Assembly: GCF_002797975.1 (NCBI RefSeq)
Contig: NZ_PGET01000001.1
Coordinates: 3,417,501 to 3,481,500 of the forward strand
Length of the DNA: 64,000 nt
Direction: 5' to 3'
Origin: [Clostridium] celerecrescens 18A
Lineage (GTDB): Bacteria > Bacillota > Clostridia > Lachnospirales > Lachnospiraceae
The notes under the pieces were generated by a model. It searched no databases. It was not told where the DNA came from and worked only from the letters and a program-made list of their open reading frames with translations. Of the stretch, positions 42,292-50,751 are shown piece after piece (position 1 is the stretch's first letter; each line of letters opens with the position of its first letter). Made by a program: the position numbers and the translations under genes.

Positions 42292-44577
42292 CTACCGTCC
42301 ATTTTTTAATTGTCCAGGCGTTGCTCCTGTAAATTTCTTAAAGGTTCTGATAAAAGTGGAGCTGTCCCGGAAACCTACTCTCTCCGCTACTTCAACCACA
42401 TTAATCCCCTCTGCCAAAAGCTTCTCTGCTTCATCGATCCGTGTTTGATTGATGACTTTTAGAAGGCTTTCCCCTGTGTACTTTTTATAAATAGAGGATA
42501 GATAGGCAGGGGTCATATGAAAATGAAGTCCTGTCTGAGAAATATTTAAGTCAGGATCGCTGAAATTCTCCTGGATATATTTCTGCAGCTTTTCACACAA
42601 TTGTTGATTTTGTCCGCTCTCTCTGGAGTTGTCCGAGGACTTACACAATTTTTCAACAGCTCCTCCAAACGTTTCCTTGATTTTCTCAAGAGGCATTTTT
42701 ACAGAAATTCGCTTTAATCCTAAATCTTCACCTGGAATCTCCTCTACTTCCTGTACTCCTTTTATAATTGTTCCCATTAAATCATACAGAAGGCATTTCA
42801 ACATATCCAGAGATGCTTTATTCTCCAGAAAATTGATATCTAAAATTTTATTAATATAAGAAGAAGCCAATGCGCTGTTGCGGCTTTTGATTGCTGCAAT
42901 GATTCGTAGTTCCTGATCTGTTGAATAATCGTACCTTTTATGGGTGCTGTTTTTAATTTCCCGGTAACTGATATAATCAGGATCCAGAACAGCCACAAAT
43001 TCCTCCGCTTCTCTTGCTTCCATATAAGATAAATGAATTCCCTCAAGCCCCTTATGAGCTTCTCCTGCCAATACAACCGTCATAAATCCAAAATTCTCAT
43101 AAATATATTTCTGCATTGCATCAATGATTTCCTCTAACTTCTCATCATATCCTGCTGAAACTTCAGGGATATTGACAATCATCGCGACGGTATCTCCCAG
43201 CTCCACCCTCTCCAGACTGAAGCTGCCTTCAATTCCTTCGCCAAACACATTTCCAATAATAAACTTTCTTAAACTGTTTATCTGTATGTATTCTTCCTGG
43301 TTTTCCTCCCGCCCGGAAGCGTCCTTTCCTGTAATAAGCAGTACAAGGTTGCTTTCTTCCCGGAACTTCTTAACGATTGCTTCCCGGTCCGGCGTATCTT
43401 TGCTTTGTTCAAAGGAGTTTATCATCAGATCCGTTAGATAATACTGTTTTACCACTTCCTGGCTCCTGCTCACCATCTGTTTAAAATCCGAACGTTCGGC
43501 CAGCAGCGAAATGGTTTTTTCCTCAAGGTACAAATATTCATTGTCAACAAATATCTCCTGGGTATCATCGTGTTTCCTGAACACCTCCATCAATACCTTT
43601 AAGGGGTTATAGTTAATTTTCATCATCCTGGAGGCTGCTCCGAAACCGGTAAACAGGCAGATAAATATGCCAATAACGAAAATATTCCGCATCTTTCCTG
43701 CGGAACCGCTTATCATTTTCTCAGGCATAAGCAGAACATATTTCCAATTAAACACATCGGAAAATACAGTGCGTATAATATAATCTTCCCCGTTCCACCT
43801 TAATTTCTGATCCCCATCCTGATTTAAATGGTCATATTGGATTCCAAAGCTTGAATAATCCTCAGACCGGTTCATAATCTGATTATCCTCGTTTATAATC
43901 AGCCAATCCAAGCCCGACTCCCAGGAAGCCATTTCTATACTGCTGTTTAACGCATCCATGTCCAGCCAGATTCCGATCATTGCAGTGGATTCTCCGAATT
44001 CTCCTTTTAAGTTGTTCATGGTCAGAAGGAGGGTAGGTCTCCCCTGCGTCCATTTGGAATTCATTGGAATCGAATCACGAAAGTGATATTCAGACAGATG
44101 TTTTTTCAAAATCTCAGCTGATTTTGTATCATCCGCTCCAAAACAATAAAGATCGCTATACATGGGAAAATCCATGTTGCCAAAGGAAGAGACCACTTTG
44201 TCACAGTTCTTAAAATATACCATAATATCTTTGCAGTAATCGCCGCTTTTATTGATCGTTACCTTAAGATCCATAATTTCATTCTGAATCGTATAAAGCT
44301 GATAGGAATTGTTGGACCGAAATTCCCCCTTCACCACAGACAGCTGCTGTACGTTCTTGTTAAGGGCCAATTGTGTTAAAATATTCTCATAGTATTCCAG
44401 CTCTCTGTCACAGGTATTTTTCACAGTTTGAATCAAACTCCGGTTAGAGGCATCCGCCTGTTCCTTTGCAATATAATAAGCATAAAAATAAAACAAAATC
44501 CCCATGGAAATTGGGATTAGAAAAATGAGGCCATAAGATAAATACAGCTTTTTATAAGCTTTACCCTTGTTTATCAT
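42292..44577 (-). CDS. Membrane-anchored AraC-family regulator, YtdP-like
   Basis: A 761-residue one-component sensor-regulator. A first membrane segment (about 12-32), an extracellular region of about 250 residues with dCache-like features, and a second segment (about 290-310) are followed by a cytoplasmic linker. Two AraC helix-turn-helix motifs close the protein (GLHFHMTPAYLSSIYKKYTG and RVGFRDSSTFIRTFKKFTG). ATG 44577 has AAAGGAAGT 7 bases upstream; the frame is open nine codons further without a site. It probably senses an extracellular saccharide and activates the importer-lyase operon directly downstream. Confidence 0.9.
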   Translation of the reverse strand: MINKGKAYKKLYLSYGLIFLIPISMGILFYFYAYYIAKEQADASNRSLIQTVKNTCDRELEYYENILTQLALNKNVQQLSVVKGEFRSNNSYQLYTIQNEIMDLKVTINKSGDYCKDIMVYFKNCDKVVSSFGNMDFPMYSDLYCFGADDTKSAEILKKHLSEYHFRDSIPMNSKWTQGRPTLLLTMNNLKGEFGESTAMIGIWLDMDALNSSIEMASWESGLDWLIINEDNQIMNRSEDYSSFGIQYDHLNQDGDQKLRWNGEDYIIRTVFSDVFNWKYVLLMPEKMISGSAGKMRNIFVIGIFICLFTGFGAASRMMKINYNPLKVLMEVFRKHDDTQEIFVDNEYLYLEEKTISLLAERSDFKQMVSRSQEVVKQYYLTDLMINSFEQSKDTPDREAIVKKFREESNLVLLITGKDASGREENQEEYIQINSLRKFIIGNVFGEGIEGSFSLERVELGDTVAMIVNIPEVSAGYDEKLEEIIDAMQKYIYENFGFMTVVLAGEAHKGLEGIHLSYMEAREAEEFVAVLDPDYISYREIKNSTHKRYDYSTDQELRIIAAIKSRNSALASSYINKILDINFLENKASLDMLKCLLYDLMGTIIKGVQEVEEIPGEDLGLKRISVKMPLEKIKETFGGAVEKLCKSSDNSRESGQNQQLCEKLQKYIQENFSDPDLNISQTGLHFHMTPAYLSSIYKKYTGESLLKVINQTRIDEAEKLLAEGINVVEVAERVGFRDSSTFIRTFKKFTGATPGQLKNGR

Positions 44578-44704
44578 ACTTTTTACTTCCTTTAATCGTA
44601 TCATCTAACGGTATATTTTATCATAAATATACAACGAAATATAGTTGTTCTGGTGGTATTTTATAATTCGGCCAATTCCTTCCTTAAATTCCACCTTTTA
44701 TATG

Positions 44705-44733
44705 TTACAATTCTATTACATAAGTGTTACAAT
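44705..44733 (+). promoter_or_regulatory. Probable promoter of the 21-residue peptide gene
   Basis: TACAAT (44728-44733) with TTACAA 17 bases upstream (44705-44710). The -35 match is weak. The resulting leader would be about 36 bases. Confidence 0.4.
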
Positions 44734-44775
44734 GAAGTTGTTCAAAAACAAATAATAATAAGGAGGTTACGTATC

Positions 44776-44841
44776 ATGTTTGATTTCAGCTCATGTAACT
44801 TTAGCGATTTATTAGATTTAATTTCTCAGCTCTGCAAATAA
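44776..44841 (+). CDS. 21-residue peptide, stand-alone transcription unit
   Basis: ATG 44776 lies 8 bases behind AGGAGG and is followed by 21 codons and a strong terminator, so promoter, ribosome site, coding region and terminator are all present in 180 bases. The peptide has two Cys (7 and 20), several acidic residues and a Leu/Ile-rich amphipathic second half (DLLDLISQLCK). There is no signal peptide. It could be a regulatory peptide, a small membrane-associated protein or a sporulation component. I know no family. Confidence 0.55.
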   Translation: MFDFSSCNFSDLLDLISQLCK

Positions 44842-44848
44842 TATTACG

Positions 44849-44886
44849 AAAAGGTTCAGCCGCCCTCACGGTTGAACCTTTTTTCT
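44849..44886 (+). terminator. Terminator of the 21-residue peptide gene
   Basis: AAAAGGTTCAGCCG pairs with CGGTTGAACCTTTT over 14 bp (one G-U pair), followed by TT. It starts 8 bases after the stop codon. Confidence 0.92.
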
Positions 44887-45021
44887 GCTATTATTTCCTG
44901 CACAAGCAGAAATTTCATTATAGCAAAGGTATGGTAAAAAATACAGCGCTGGATTTTCTCGTACCTTAAGGTCAAGTTCCGCATATGATATAACAATAGA
45001 AAAAGCAAAGGAGTTTCTTAT

Positions 45022-45318
45022 ATGTGCAGCCCATGCATTTTCACCCCATACCGCGATGTAAACTGCAAAGACCTGGCGATCTTCTATGAGGCCACAAGGG
45101 AATTACGGGGCGCAACCTATAAGCCCTACCTGGTATCCATTCAAGAGGCCAGGGGAATCAACTTCCGCTTTATCTGCAATTCCTTCATTATGACCCGTCC
45201 TCCCCAGAATGCCATAACCATGGTATGCATTTTCAAACCCTTTTGCAAAGAAGGGGAAAAAGAAGAGTTAAGGGCGGTTGTAACTAGTATATGCAAAATG
45301 GGATGCTATAAAGGTTAG
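45022..45318 (+). CDS. Small unknown protein with seven cysteines
   Basis: A 98-residue protein with AAAGGAG 8 bases before ATG 45022. Cys at positions 2, 5, 15, 52, 69, 75 and 91-95 region suggest metal or disulfide chemistry in the cytoplasm; there is no signal peptide. The middle (KPYLVSIQEARGINFRFICNSFIM) looks like an alternating alpha/beta fold. I do not recognise the family. A second, very short frame follows after 18 bases, and then a hairpin. Confidence 0.68.
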   Translation: MCSPCIFTPYRDVNCKDLAIFYEATRELRGATYKPYLVSIQEARGINFRFICNSFIMTRPPQNAITMVCIFKPFCKEGEKEELRAVVTSICKMGCYKG

Positions 45319-45336
45319 TGAAAATAAGGTGATTTT

Positions 45337-45417
45337 ATGAAAGCGAAAACCAAGATCGGAGATTGGATATATCCTGCCCCGGTTTTCTTTCATTGGGAGC
45401 GGCCTGCCAGATCATGA
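45337..45417 (+). CDS. Possible 26-residue peptide downstream of the seven-cysteine protein
   Basis: ATG 45337 has AAGGTGA 5 bases upstream and opens 26 codons (containing WIYPAPVFFHWERP) that end inside the following hairpin. The spacing of 18 bases from the previous stop suits a second cistron. The frame is short enough to arise by chance. Confidence 0.35.
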   Translation: MKAKTKIGDWIYPAPVFFHWERPARS

Positions 45418-45445
45418 TTTGAGCTGATCAAAGCAGGCCGCTTTT
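45398..45445 (+). terminator. Hairpin closing the 45022 transcript
   Basis: AGCGGCCTGC pairs perfectly with GCAGGCCGCT around a 25-base loop, followed by TTTATG. Confidence 0.6.
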
Positions 45446-45516
45446 ATGCTGATATAGATTTAGTGTTTGTCCTCACCCTGATAACAGCCGCCCGTAGCAG
45501 CGGTTTATCAAAAGCT

Positions 45517-46704
45517 TTAATAAGCCAGCCGGTATACATCAATCATCTCCGGCTTCCCCAGTGACCGGATTCCGGGCAGAGTTCTGCTTCCGTAAAAGGA
45601 GCATTTATCCGCAAGAATTTCTAAATCCGTTTCCTTTATTCCCGCATTCAGCTCTCTTAAGCTGACAGGCATTCCGAGGCTCTTATAAAATCCTTCCAGT
45701 CTGTTAATCCCATTAAGAGCCGTTTTTAAAGGCTCTTCAAAGTTCATTTCCTCATTCAATACCCGGACAGCCAGCTGAGCAAACCTCATAGGATCAACTT
45801 CGCATACGTACCTGGACCAGGAACAAAACAGGGCAGACAGACCGGCACCGTGGGCAATGGCCGGATAAAGCCCTGACAGCTCATGCTCCAATTGGTGAAC
45901 CTGCATCATATATTCCCTTCCCAGACCGGTAAGCTCATTATGGGAGAGGCTTCCTGCCCACATAAGGGTTGCACGTGCCTCATAATCTTCTGGATTTTTA
46001 TCTGCCACAGCTCCCGCTTCCATAACAGAGGTTAAAAGTCCTTCCGCAATCCGGTCCGTTAAAGGCGTATCCTTTGTCGTCCCTCCCAGATACCGTTCCA
46101 GCGTGTGCATCATGATATCTACAGTTCCGCATCCGGTCTGGAATTTGCTGACAGTAAAGGTCAGCTCCGGATTGCAGATGGCAAACAGAGGACGATGGGT
46201 CGGACTGTTAAACCCTCGCTTTAAGCCCCCTTCTTCATTTGTGATAACGCAGGATAAGCTTGTCTCACTCCCTGAAGCGGACAGGGTCAGAATGTTTCCA
46301 TGGGGGAGTGCTTTTGCCGGAACCGCTTCCTTTAAAAAGAATTTCCAGGGATCAATTTCCGGATTAAGTGCTCCGTCGGCAATGCACTTAGCCGAATCAA
46401 TAACACTTCCGCCACCCACTGCCAGAATGAACTCCACATGTTCCCTTCTGCATAACTCCATGCCTTCTTTTGCCAGGGATAAAACCGGATTAGGCTGCAC
46501 TCCGCCAAAAAGAACATATTCGATTCCATGCTCTTTTAAGGATTCTTCCACCAGCCCAAGCAAACCGCTTTTCTTTACGCTGCCTCCACCATAATGAATC
46601 ATGATTTTATGAAATCCATATTCAGAAATAATGGCTCCTGCCTTTTTGTGGGTATCGCGGCCAAATATCACCCTTGTAGGTACACAATACTCAAAATTAT
46701 TCAT
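45517..46704 (-). CDS. Iron-containing alcohol dehydrogenase (BdhA/YugJ-like)
   Basis: A 395-residue type III alcohol dehydrogenase, predicted to reduce aldehydes such as butyraldehyde with NAD(P)H during fermentation. GGGSVIDSAK (about residues 97-106) binds the nucleotide. Iron ligands are expected in GTVDIMMHTLERY (Asp and His, about 191-203) and HQLEHELSGLYPAIAHGAGLS (His, about 258-278). The usual full length is present. GTGAGGA precedes the ATG. It appears monocistronic and is divergent from the M23 peptidase gene. Confidence 0.92.
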   Translation of the reverse strand: MNNFEYCVPTRVIFGRDTHKKAGAIISEYGFHKIMIHYGGGSVKKSGLLGLVEESLKEHGIEYVLFGGVQPNPVLSLAKEGMELCRREHVEFILAVGGGSVIDSAKCIADGALNPEIDPWKFFLKEAVPAKALPHGNILTLSASGSETSLSCVITNEEGGLKRGFNSPTHRPLFAICNPELTFTVSKFQTGCGTVDIMMHTLERYLGGTTKDTPLTDRIAEGLLTSVMEAGAVADKNPEDYEARATLMWAGSLSHNELTGLGREYMMQVHQLEHELSGLYPAIAHGAGLSALFCSWSRYVCEVDPMRFAQLAVRVLNEEMNFEEPLKTALNGINRLEGFYKSLGMPVSLRELNAGIKETDLEILADKCSFYGSRTLPGIRSLGKPEMIDVYRLAY

Positions 46705-46854
46705 TCTATCCTCACTTTCCGCTGCGGTTTAACCCTCATGTTCCGCATCATGTTTATTCTTAATAGAAATTATACCACGAACATTTCTTTTTTCCAATAT
46801 GGACTCTCCCCACCCGTTTCCCTTCATATTTTTTATTATCTCAGCATATCTTAT

Positions 46855-46887
46855 AAAGGAAAGCCTTAGTAATCTGCTTTCCTTTTT
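46855..46887 (+). other. Hairpin in the adh-M23 intergenic region
   Basis: AAAGGAAAGC pairs perfectly with GCTTTCCTTT (10 bp, 11-base loop) followed by TTC on the plus strand. It lies about 120 bases before the M23 peptidase start, so it may be a leader attenuator or end a short plus-strand RNA. The rest of this 300-base gap shows only the TTCGAT...ATCGAA element at 46899-46926. Confidence 0.35.
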
Positions 46888-46898
46888 CATATGTAAGT

Positions 46899-46926
46899 AG
46901 TTCGATTCACCTGGCGGCTCATCGAA
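46899..46926. repeat. Inverted-repeat element, copy 2
   Basis: AGTTCGATTCACCT, a short spacer and GCTCATCGAA. The ends TTCGAT and ATCGAA are complementary. A near copy lies at 23745-23771. Confidence 0.35.
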
Positions 46927-47008
46927 CGGCTGATCTGCTTTTTTCAGTCCGGGCCTGGCTTGCCTTTATTTAAGTAAATCATGCCATGGAATGACAAGGA
47001 GAACGCTT

Positions 47009-48175
47009 ATGAACCTATTTAAAAAAGATATCAGACTTTCCCATGTATCCAGACACCATATCATCATTTACATAGAAGTCATTATTCTGACATTTCTTCT
47101 GGTCTCCTTGTTTTTCATATCCCCAGGCGGGAAGCTCTCATTTCCGGTAGTCAATCAGGACAGTAACGCCAGTCCCTCGGAAGCTAAAAAATTTATAAAA
47201 TGGGTGGATTTTGATGTGACCGCAAGGGCCATGCAGGAGGCCTTCCGTTATGATGTCAACACCTGCCAGTCTGAGCCTCATTTAAACTGGGTGGATTTAC
47301 TTGCTTATCTAGGTGCCAAGTATGGGGGGGACTTTTCCAGGTATTCCACGAAAGATTTAGATGGGCTGGCGGAGCAGCTTCTTTCCGGTAAAACCATGGA
47401 AGAACTGACTGCAAAAATGACCCACTATTCCTATTACAGAGAAGCCTATGGAGCTGTGCTTGATGGCCTTGTCGGCCAGTACGATATTCAGATTTCCTCT
47501 CAAAATGCACCCCTATACGCCACCCCTGCCCTCCTTCCCGACGGCACCCAGGATCCGGATAAGGTCTGGGTAAAGAAGTATGGGCTAAAAAGCTTTTCCC
47601 CCATTGCAAAGGGCTTCCCCTATAATGATTTTGACGATTTTGGAGTTGCACGCTCTTATGGCTACAAACGGCAGCATCTGGGGCATGACATGATGGGCCA
47701 GGTAGGGACTCCCATCATCGCAGTGGAAAGCGGCTATGTAGAAGCCATCGGATGGAACCAGTATGGCGGATGGCGTCTGGGAATCCGCAGCTTTGATGGA
47801 AAGCGGTATTATTATTACGCCCATTTAAGAAAGAATTATCCTTATCATAAATCCTTATGCCAGGGCAGCATCGTTACGGCGGGAGATGTGATCGGTTATC
47901 TGGGGCGCACCGGATACAGCCGGAATGAAAATACCAATAATATCAATCAGCCTCATCTTCACTTTGGACTTCAGCTTATTTTTGACGAATCTCAGAAGGA
48001 AGGAAACAATGAGATCTGGGTCAACTGCTATGAGCTGACCAAATTCCTTACTATGAACCGGTCCGAGACTTTTAAGAACCAGGAGACAAAAGAATACAAC
48101 CGGGTTTATGATATGACGGATCCTGGGATCCCTGATAATTTCATTCCGCCTGAACCTCCGAAAGAAGAAAATTGA
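47009..48175 (+). CDS. Membrane-anchored M23 (LytM-like) peptidase
   Basis: A 388-residue protein with a single N-terminal membrane anchor (about residues 18-38), an extracellular region of about 170 residues, then a peptidase M23 domain. All zinc and catalytic residues are present: His223 and Asp227 (HLGHD), His272 (YYAHL), His316 and His318 (PHLHF). It should therefore be an active peptidoglycan endopeptidase on the outer face of the membrane (or in the forespore envelope). ATG 47009 has AAGGAG 8 bases upstream; the frame is open six codons earlier. The C-terminus is Pro-rich (FIPPEPPKEEN). Confidence 0.9.
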   Translation: MNLFKKDIRLSHVSRHHIIIYIEVIILTFLLVSLFFISPGGKLSFPVVNQDSNASPSEAKKFIKWVDFDVTARAMQEAFRYDVNTCQSEPHLNWVDLLAYLGAKYGGDFSRYSTKDLDGLAEQLLSGKTMEELTAKMTHYSYYREAYGAVLDGLVGQYDIQISSQNAPLYATPALLPDGTQDPDKVWVKKYGLKSFSPIAKGFPYNDFDDFGVARSYGYKRQHLGHDMMGQVGTPIIAVESGYVEAIGWNQYGGWRLGIRSFDGKRYYYYAHLRKNYPYHKSLCQGSIVTAGDVIGYLGRTGYSRNENTNNINQPHLHFGLQLIFDESQKEGNNEIWVNCYELTKFLTMNRSETFKNQETKEYNRVYDMTDPGIPDNFIPPEPPKEEN

Positions 48176-48187
48176 CCTATAAATATG

Positions 48188-48222
48188 ACAGGGGCTGTTG
48201 CGGCAAGTGCAACAGCCCCTGT
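48188..48222. terminator. Bidirectional hairpin between the M23 and agmatine deiminase genes
   Basis: ACAGGGGCTGTTGC pairs perfectly with GCAACAGCCCCTGT (14 bp, 7-base loop) between two convergent genes. U-tracts on both sides are weak. Confidence 0.65.
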
Positions 48223-48259
48223 ATCTGCATACATTCGAGGAGTCAGATGTGATAACGCT

Positions 48260-49360
48260 TTATTTTACTTTTGGCTGCTGCTGAGTAATGCAGTGGATAT
48301 TTCCGCCACCAAATGCAACCTCTTCGGTACGTACCCCGACCACTTTGCGGTCCGGATACATTTCCTGGATCTGCTGTAAGGCCAATGCATCGTTTTCATC
48401 GCCATACTGGGGAACAATCACTCCCCCGTTCACGACCAGGAAATTCATATAGGAAGCGATGGAAATCTCGCCATCCTCTCTTGGAAGGGTACCCTCTACC
48501 ATATCAATTGCGTCTGCACCACGAAGCAGAACAGGGTTCTTGGTCAGGCAAAGCTTATGTACCTTTAATTTACGGCCCTTTGCGTCTACGGCTTCGTTTA
48601 ATGTTTTATAAGCTTCCTGCGCTTCTCTATAGAAAGGATTCTCTTCATCTTCCGTCCAGATGCAGGCAACTTCCCCTGGTCTTACATACTGGACAACATC
48701 GTCAACATGTCCATTGGTTTCGTTTGGATCGATGCCATCCTTAATCCAGATAACCTTCTGGCAGTTTAAGTATTGATCCAGCATATCTTCAATTTCTTCT
48801 TTTGTCATATGAGGATTTCTTCCCTCACTTAGCAGGCACATTTCTGTGGTAACGATGGTTCCCTCTCCATCTACATGGAAGGAACCGCCTTCCAGAACGA
48901 AACCTTCGGTACGATAGGAATCGATTCCTTCAATTTCACATACCTTTTGTGCCACAAGATCATCCTGATCCCATGGGAAGTAAAGTCCGTCTACCAGGCC
49001 GCCCCATGCATTAAAGGTCCAGTCACAGCCCCTGATGCCGCCTTTATCATTGATGACAAAGGTCGGTCCGCAGTCACGGATCCAGGAATCATTGCTAGTC
49101 ATCTCAACCACCTTAATTTCAGATGGAAGATGGGCACGGCAGTTCTGAAATTGTGCCGGAGATACACAAACGGTAACCGGCTCAAACGGAAGGATCGCTT
49201 TCGCTACCTCAGTAAATACAATCTGTGCCGGCTTTGCGCCGTTTCTCCAGTTATCCGGCCTTTCCGGCCATAACATCCAGATCTGTTCCTGCTCTTCAAA
49301 CTCTGCAGGCATACGGTATCCATCCTGCTTTGGTGTTGTGTTCTCAATTCTCTTTGCCAT
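48260..49360 (-). CDS. aguA: Agmatine deiminase
   Basis: A 366-residue enzyme converting agmatine to N-carbamoylputrescine and ammonia. It is of the guanidine-modifying fold with catalytic Cys357 in GGGNIHCITQQ, and His/Asp in NETNGHVDDVV (about residues 215-225). NSWIRDCGPTFVIND and LEGGSFHVDGEGT are further family motifs. It is the last gene of the agmatine operon, 19 bases after the antiporter gene. The cytoplasmic pathway yields ATP through carbamoyl phosphate. Confidence 0.95.
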   Translation of the reverse strand: MAKRIENTTPKQDGYRMPAEFEEQEQIWMLWPERPDNWRNGAKPAQIVFTEVAKAILPFEPVTVCVSPAQFQNCRAHLPSEIKVVEMTSNDSWIRDCGPTFVINDKGGIRGCDWTFNAWGGLVDGLYFPWDQDDLVAQKVCEIEGIDSYRTEGFVLEGGSFHVDGEGTIVTTEMCLLSEGRNPHMTKEEIEDMLDQYLNCQKVIWIKDGIDPNETNGHVDDVVQYVRPGEVACIWTEDEENPFYREAQEAYKTLNEAVDAKGRKLKVHKLCLTKNPVLLRGADAIDMVEGTLPREDGEISIASYMNFLVVNGGVIVPQYGDENDALALQQIQEMYPDRKVVGVRTEEVAFGGGNIHCITQQQPKVK

Positions 49361-49379
49361 AATCTATCCCTTCTCTTTC

Positions 49380-50741
49380 TTATTTATCTCTTTTTCTGTT
49401 TACAATCAGCTCACCAAGTATGAGGAACAGCACTGCCCCGATGGTGATCGGCAGGACTCCCTCCAGAGTTTCCGCATCAAAGCTTAAAGGAACTGCGGTG
49501 AAGATCAGTGCAACGATGATCAGCGTCATTGGAACGAATGCTAAAACTCTTAAGAAACCATTGCTTCCCGGAACCCTAAAGGGCCGTTCTGTGTCCGGGT
49601 CTATCTTCCTGAGCTTTAAGAAGGCCGGAAATACAGGAATATAGGAAAGCAAAAACATAACCAGATTCAGTGCAAAGAAGCACCAGAACAGATCCTGATT
49701 GGGTATAAGGGGCGCGATGATTAAAACCGTGCTGGCTACCAGTCCATTCATAATGGCGGCACCAATGGGCATATCATTCTTTTTGCTTCTTATCTTAAAT
49801 ACCGCCGGCATATCCCCGTTCTCTGCCGAATAAGCCGCTACATTGTTTACTCCCAGTGACCAGGAAACCATATTTCCAAAAAGTGTGAGCAGGAAGCCAA
49901 TGGCAACCACTGTTACAATGAATCCTCTGGTGCTTCCGGTCAAAAGCTGGACACTTGCAACCAAGCCGGTACTGGTACTGATCTGATCGGCCGGAATCGC
50001 AACACCGATTCCAAATGCCATAAAGATATAGATCGCTGCAATGACAAATCCGCCTGCAATAATCGCCTGAGGAATCTGCTTCCTCGGATTCTCCATGTCA
50101 CCCGCAAAGGTACAAACAACTTCAAAACCCAGGCAGTTAAATAAAATAACTGATATGTAGGATAAGCTGTTTAGATTAAAGCTAGGAATCAGAGATGCTA
50201 AGGTGTATTCATTGGCAACTCCATGGGTCATTGCACCGTAGATGCCTAGACAGCCCAGGATTACTGCTATGAGGATTTTAATTACAGCCGCACCGTTTAA
50301 GATCCAGGCGCTGTCACAAACGGAAAAAAAGCTGATAAAAACAATGATCCATACAAACGTAAGCTCTATGATCAAGGACGGAAAAAATCCCAGTTGTCCT
50401 CCGGTCAAAAGATTAATGACCTCGGGGAACATAAGCGCCAAAGAAGCCATCCAAAGCGGAAAGTTGATCCAGTAATACCAGGACACCCTTCCTCCCCATT
50501 TTTTACCAAAGGCTTTTGACACCCAGTCATATAATCCACCGTCACCCTCATAGGTTGTCCCCAGTTCTGAGGAGATCAAGCCATATGGTAGCAAAAATGC
50601 TATTAAGAGGAAAATCCACCAGAAATACTGGGAATTACCAATCGCTGCCACCGGACTTGCTGCTTCTGCCACAAATACAACGCATATAACCGTCATTATG
50701 GCATCTATTAACCGAAACTTCTTCTTTGGCGCGTCTGACAT
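49380..50741 (-). CDS. aguD: Agmatine/putrescine antiporter (APC family)
   Basis: A 453-residue amino acid-polyamine-organocation permease with about twelve membrane segments. Its place between putrescine carbamoyltransferase and agmatine deiminase identifies it as the exchanger that takes up agmatine and exports putrescine. ATG 50741 is chosen because AGGAGGAG lies just upstream; the frame is open ten codons earlier into the preceding gene. The preceding stop codon is 10 bases upstream. Confidence 0.9.
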   Translation of the reverse strand: MSDAPKKKFRLIDAIMTVICVVFVAEAASPVAAIGNSQYFWWIFLLIAFLLPYGLISSELGTTYEGDGGLYDWVSKAFGKKWGGRVSWYYWINFPLWMASLALMFPEVINLLTGGQLGFFPSLIIELTFVWIIVFISFFSVCDSAWILNGAAVIKILIAVILGCLGIYGAMTHGVANEYTLASLIPSFNLNSLSYISVILFNCLGFEVVCTFAGDMENPRKQIPQAIIAGGFVIAAIYIFMAFGIGVAIPADQISTSTGLVASVQLLTGSTRGFIVTVVAIGFLLTLFGNMVSWSLGVNNVAAYSAENGDMPAVFKIRSKKNDMPIGAAIMNGLVASTVLIIAPLIPNQDLFWCFFALNLVMFLLSYIPVFPAFLKLRKIDPDTERPFRVPGSNGFLRVLAFVPMTLIIVALIFTAVPLSFDAETLEGVLPITIGAVLFLILGELIVNRKRDK

Positions 50742-50751
50742 AATTCTCCTC

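Noticed and set aside
46899..46926. TTCGATTC element as a tRNA T-arm remnant or integration site
   Set aside because: The T-loop resemblance is limited to about nine bases and no acceptor stem or other tRNA arms are present.
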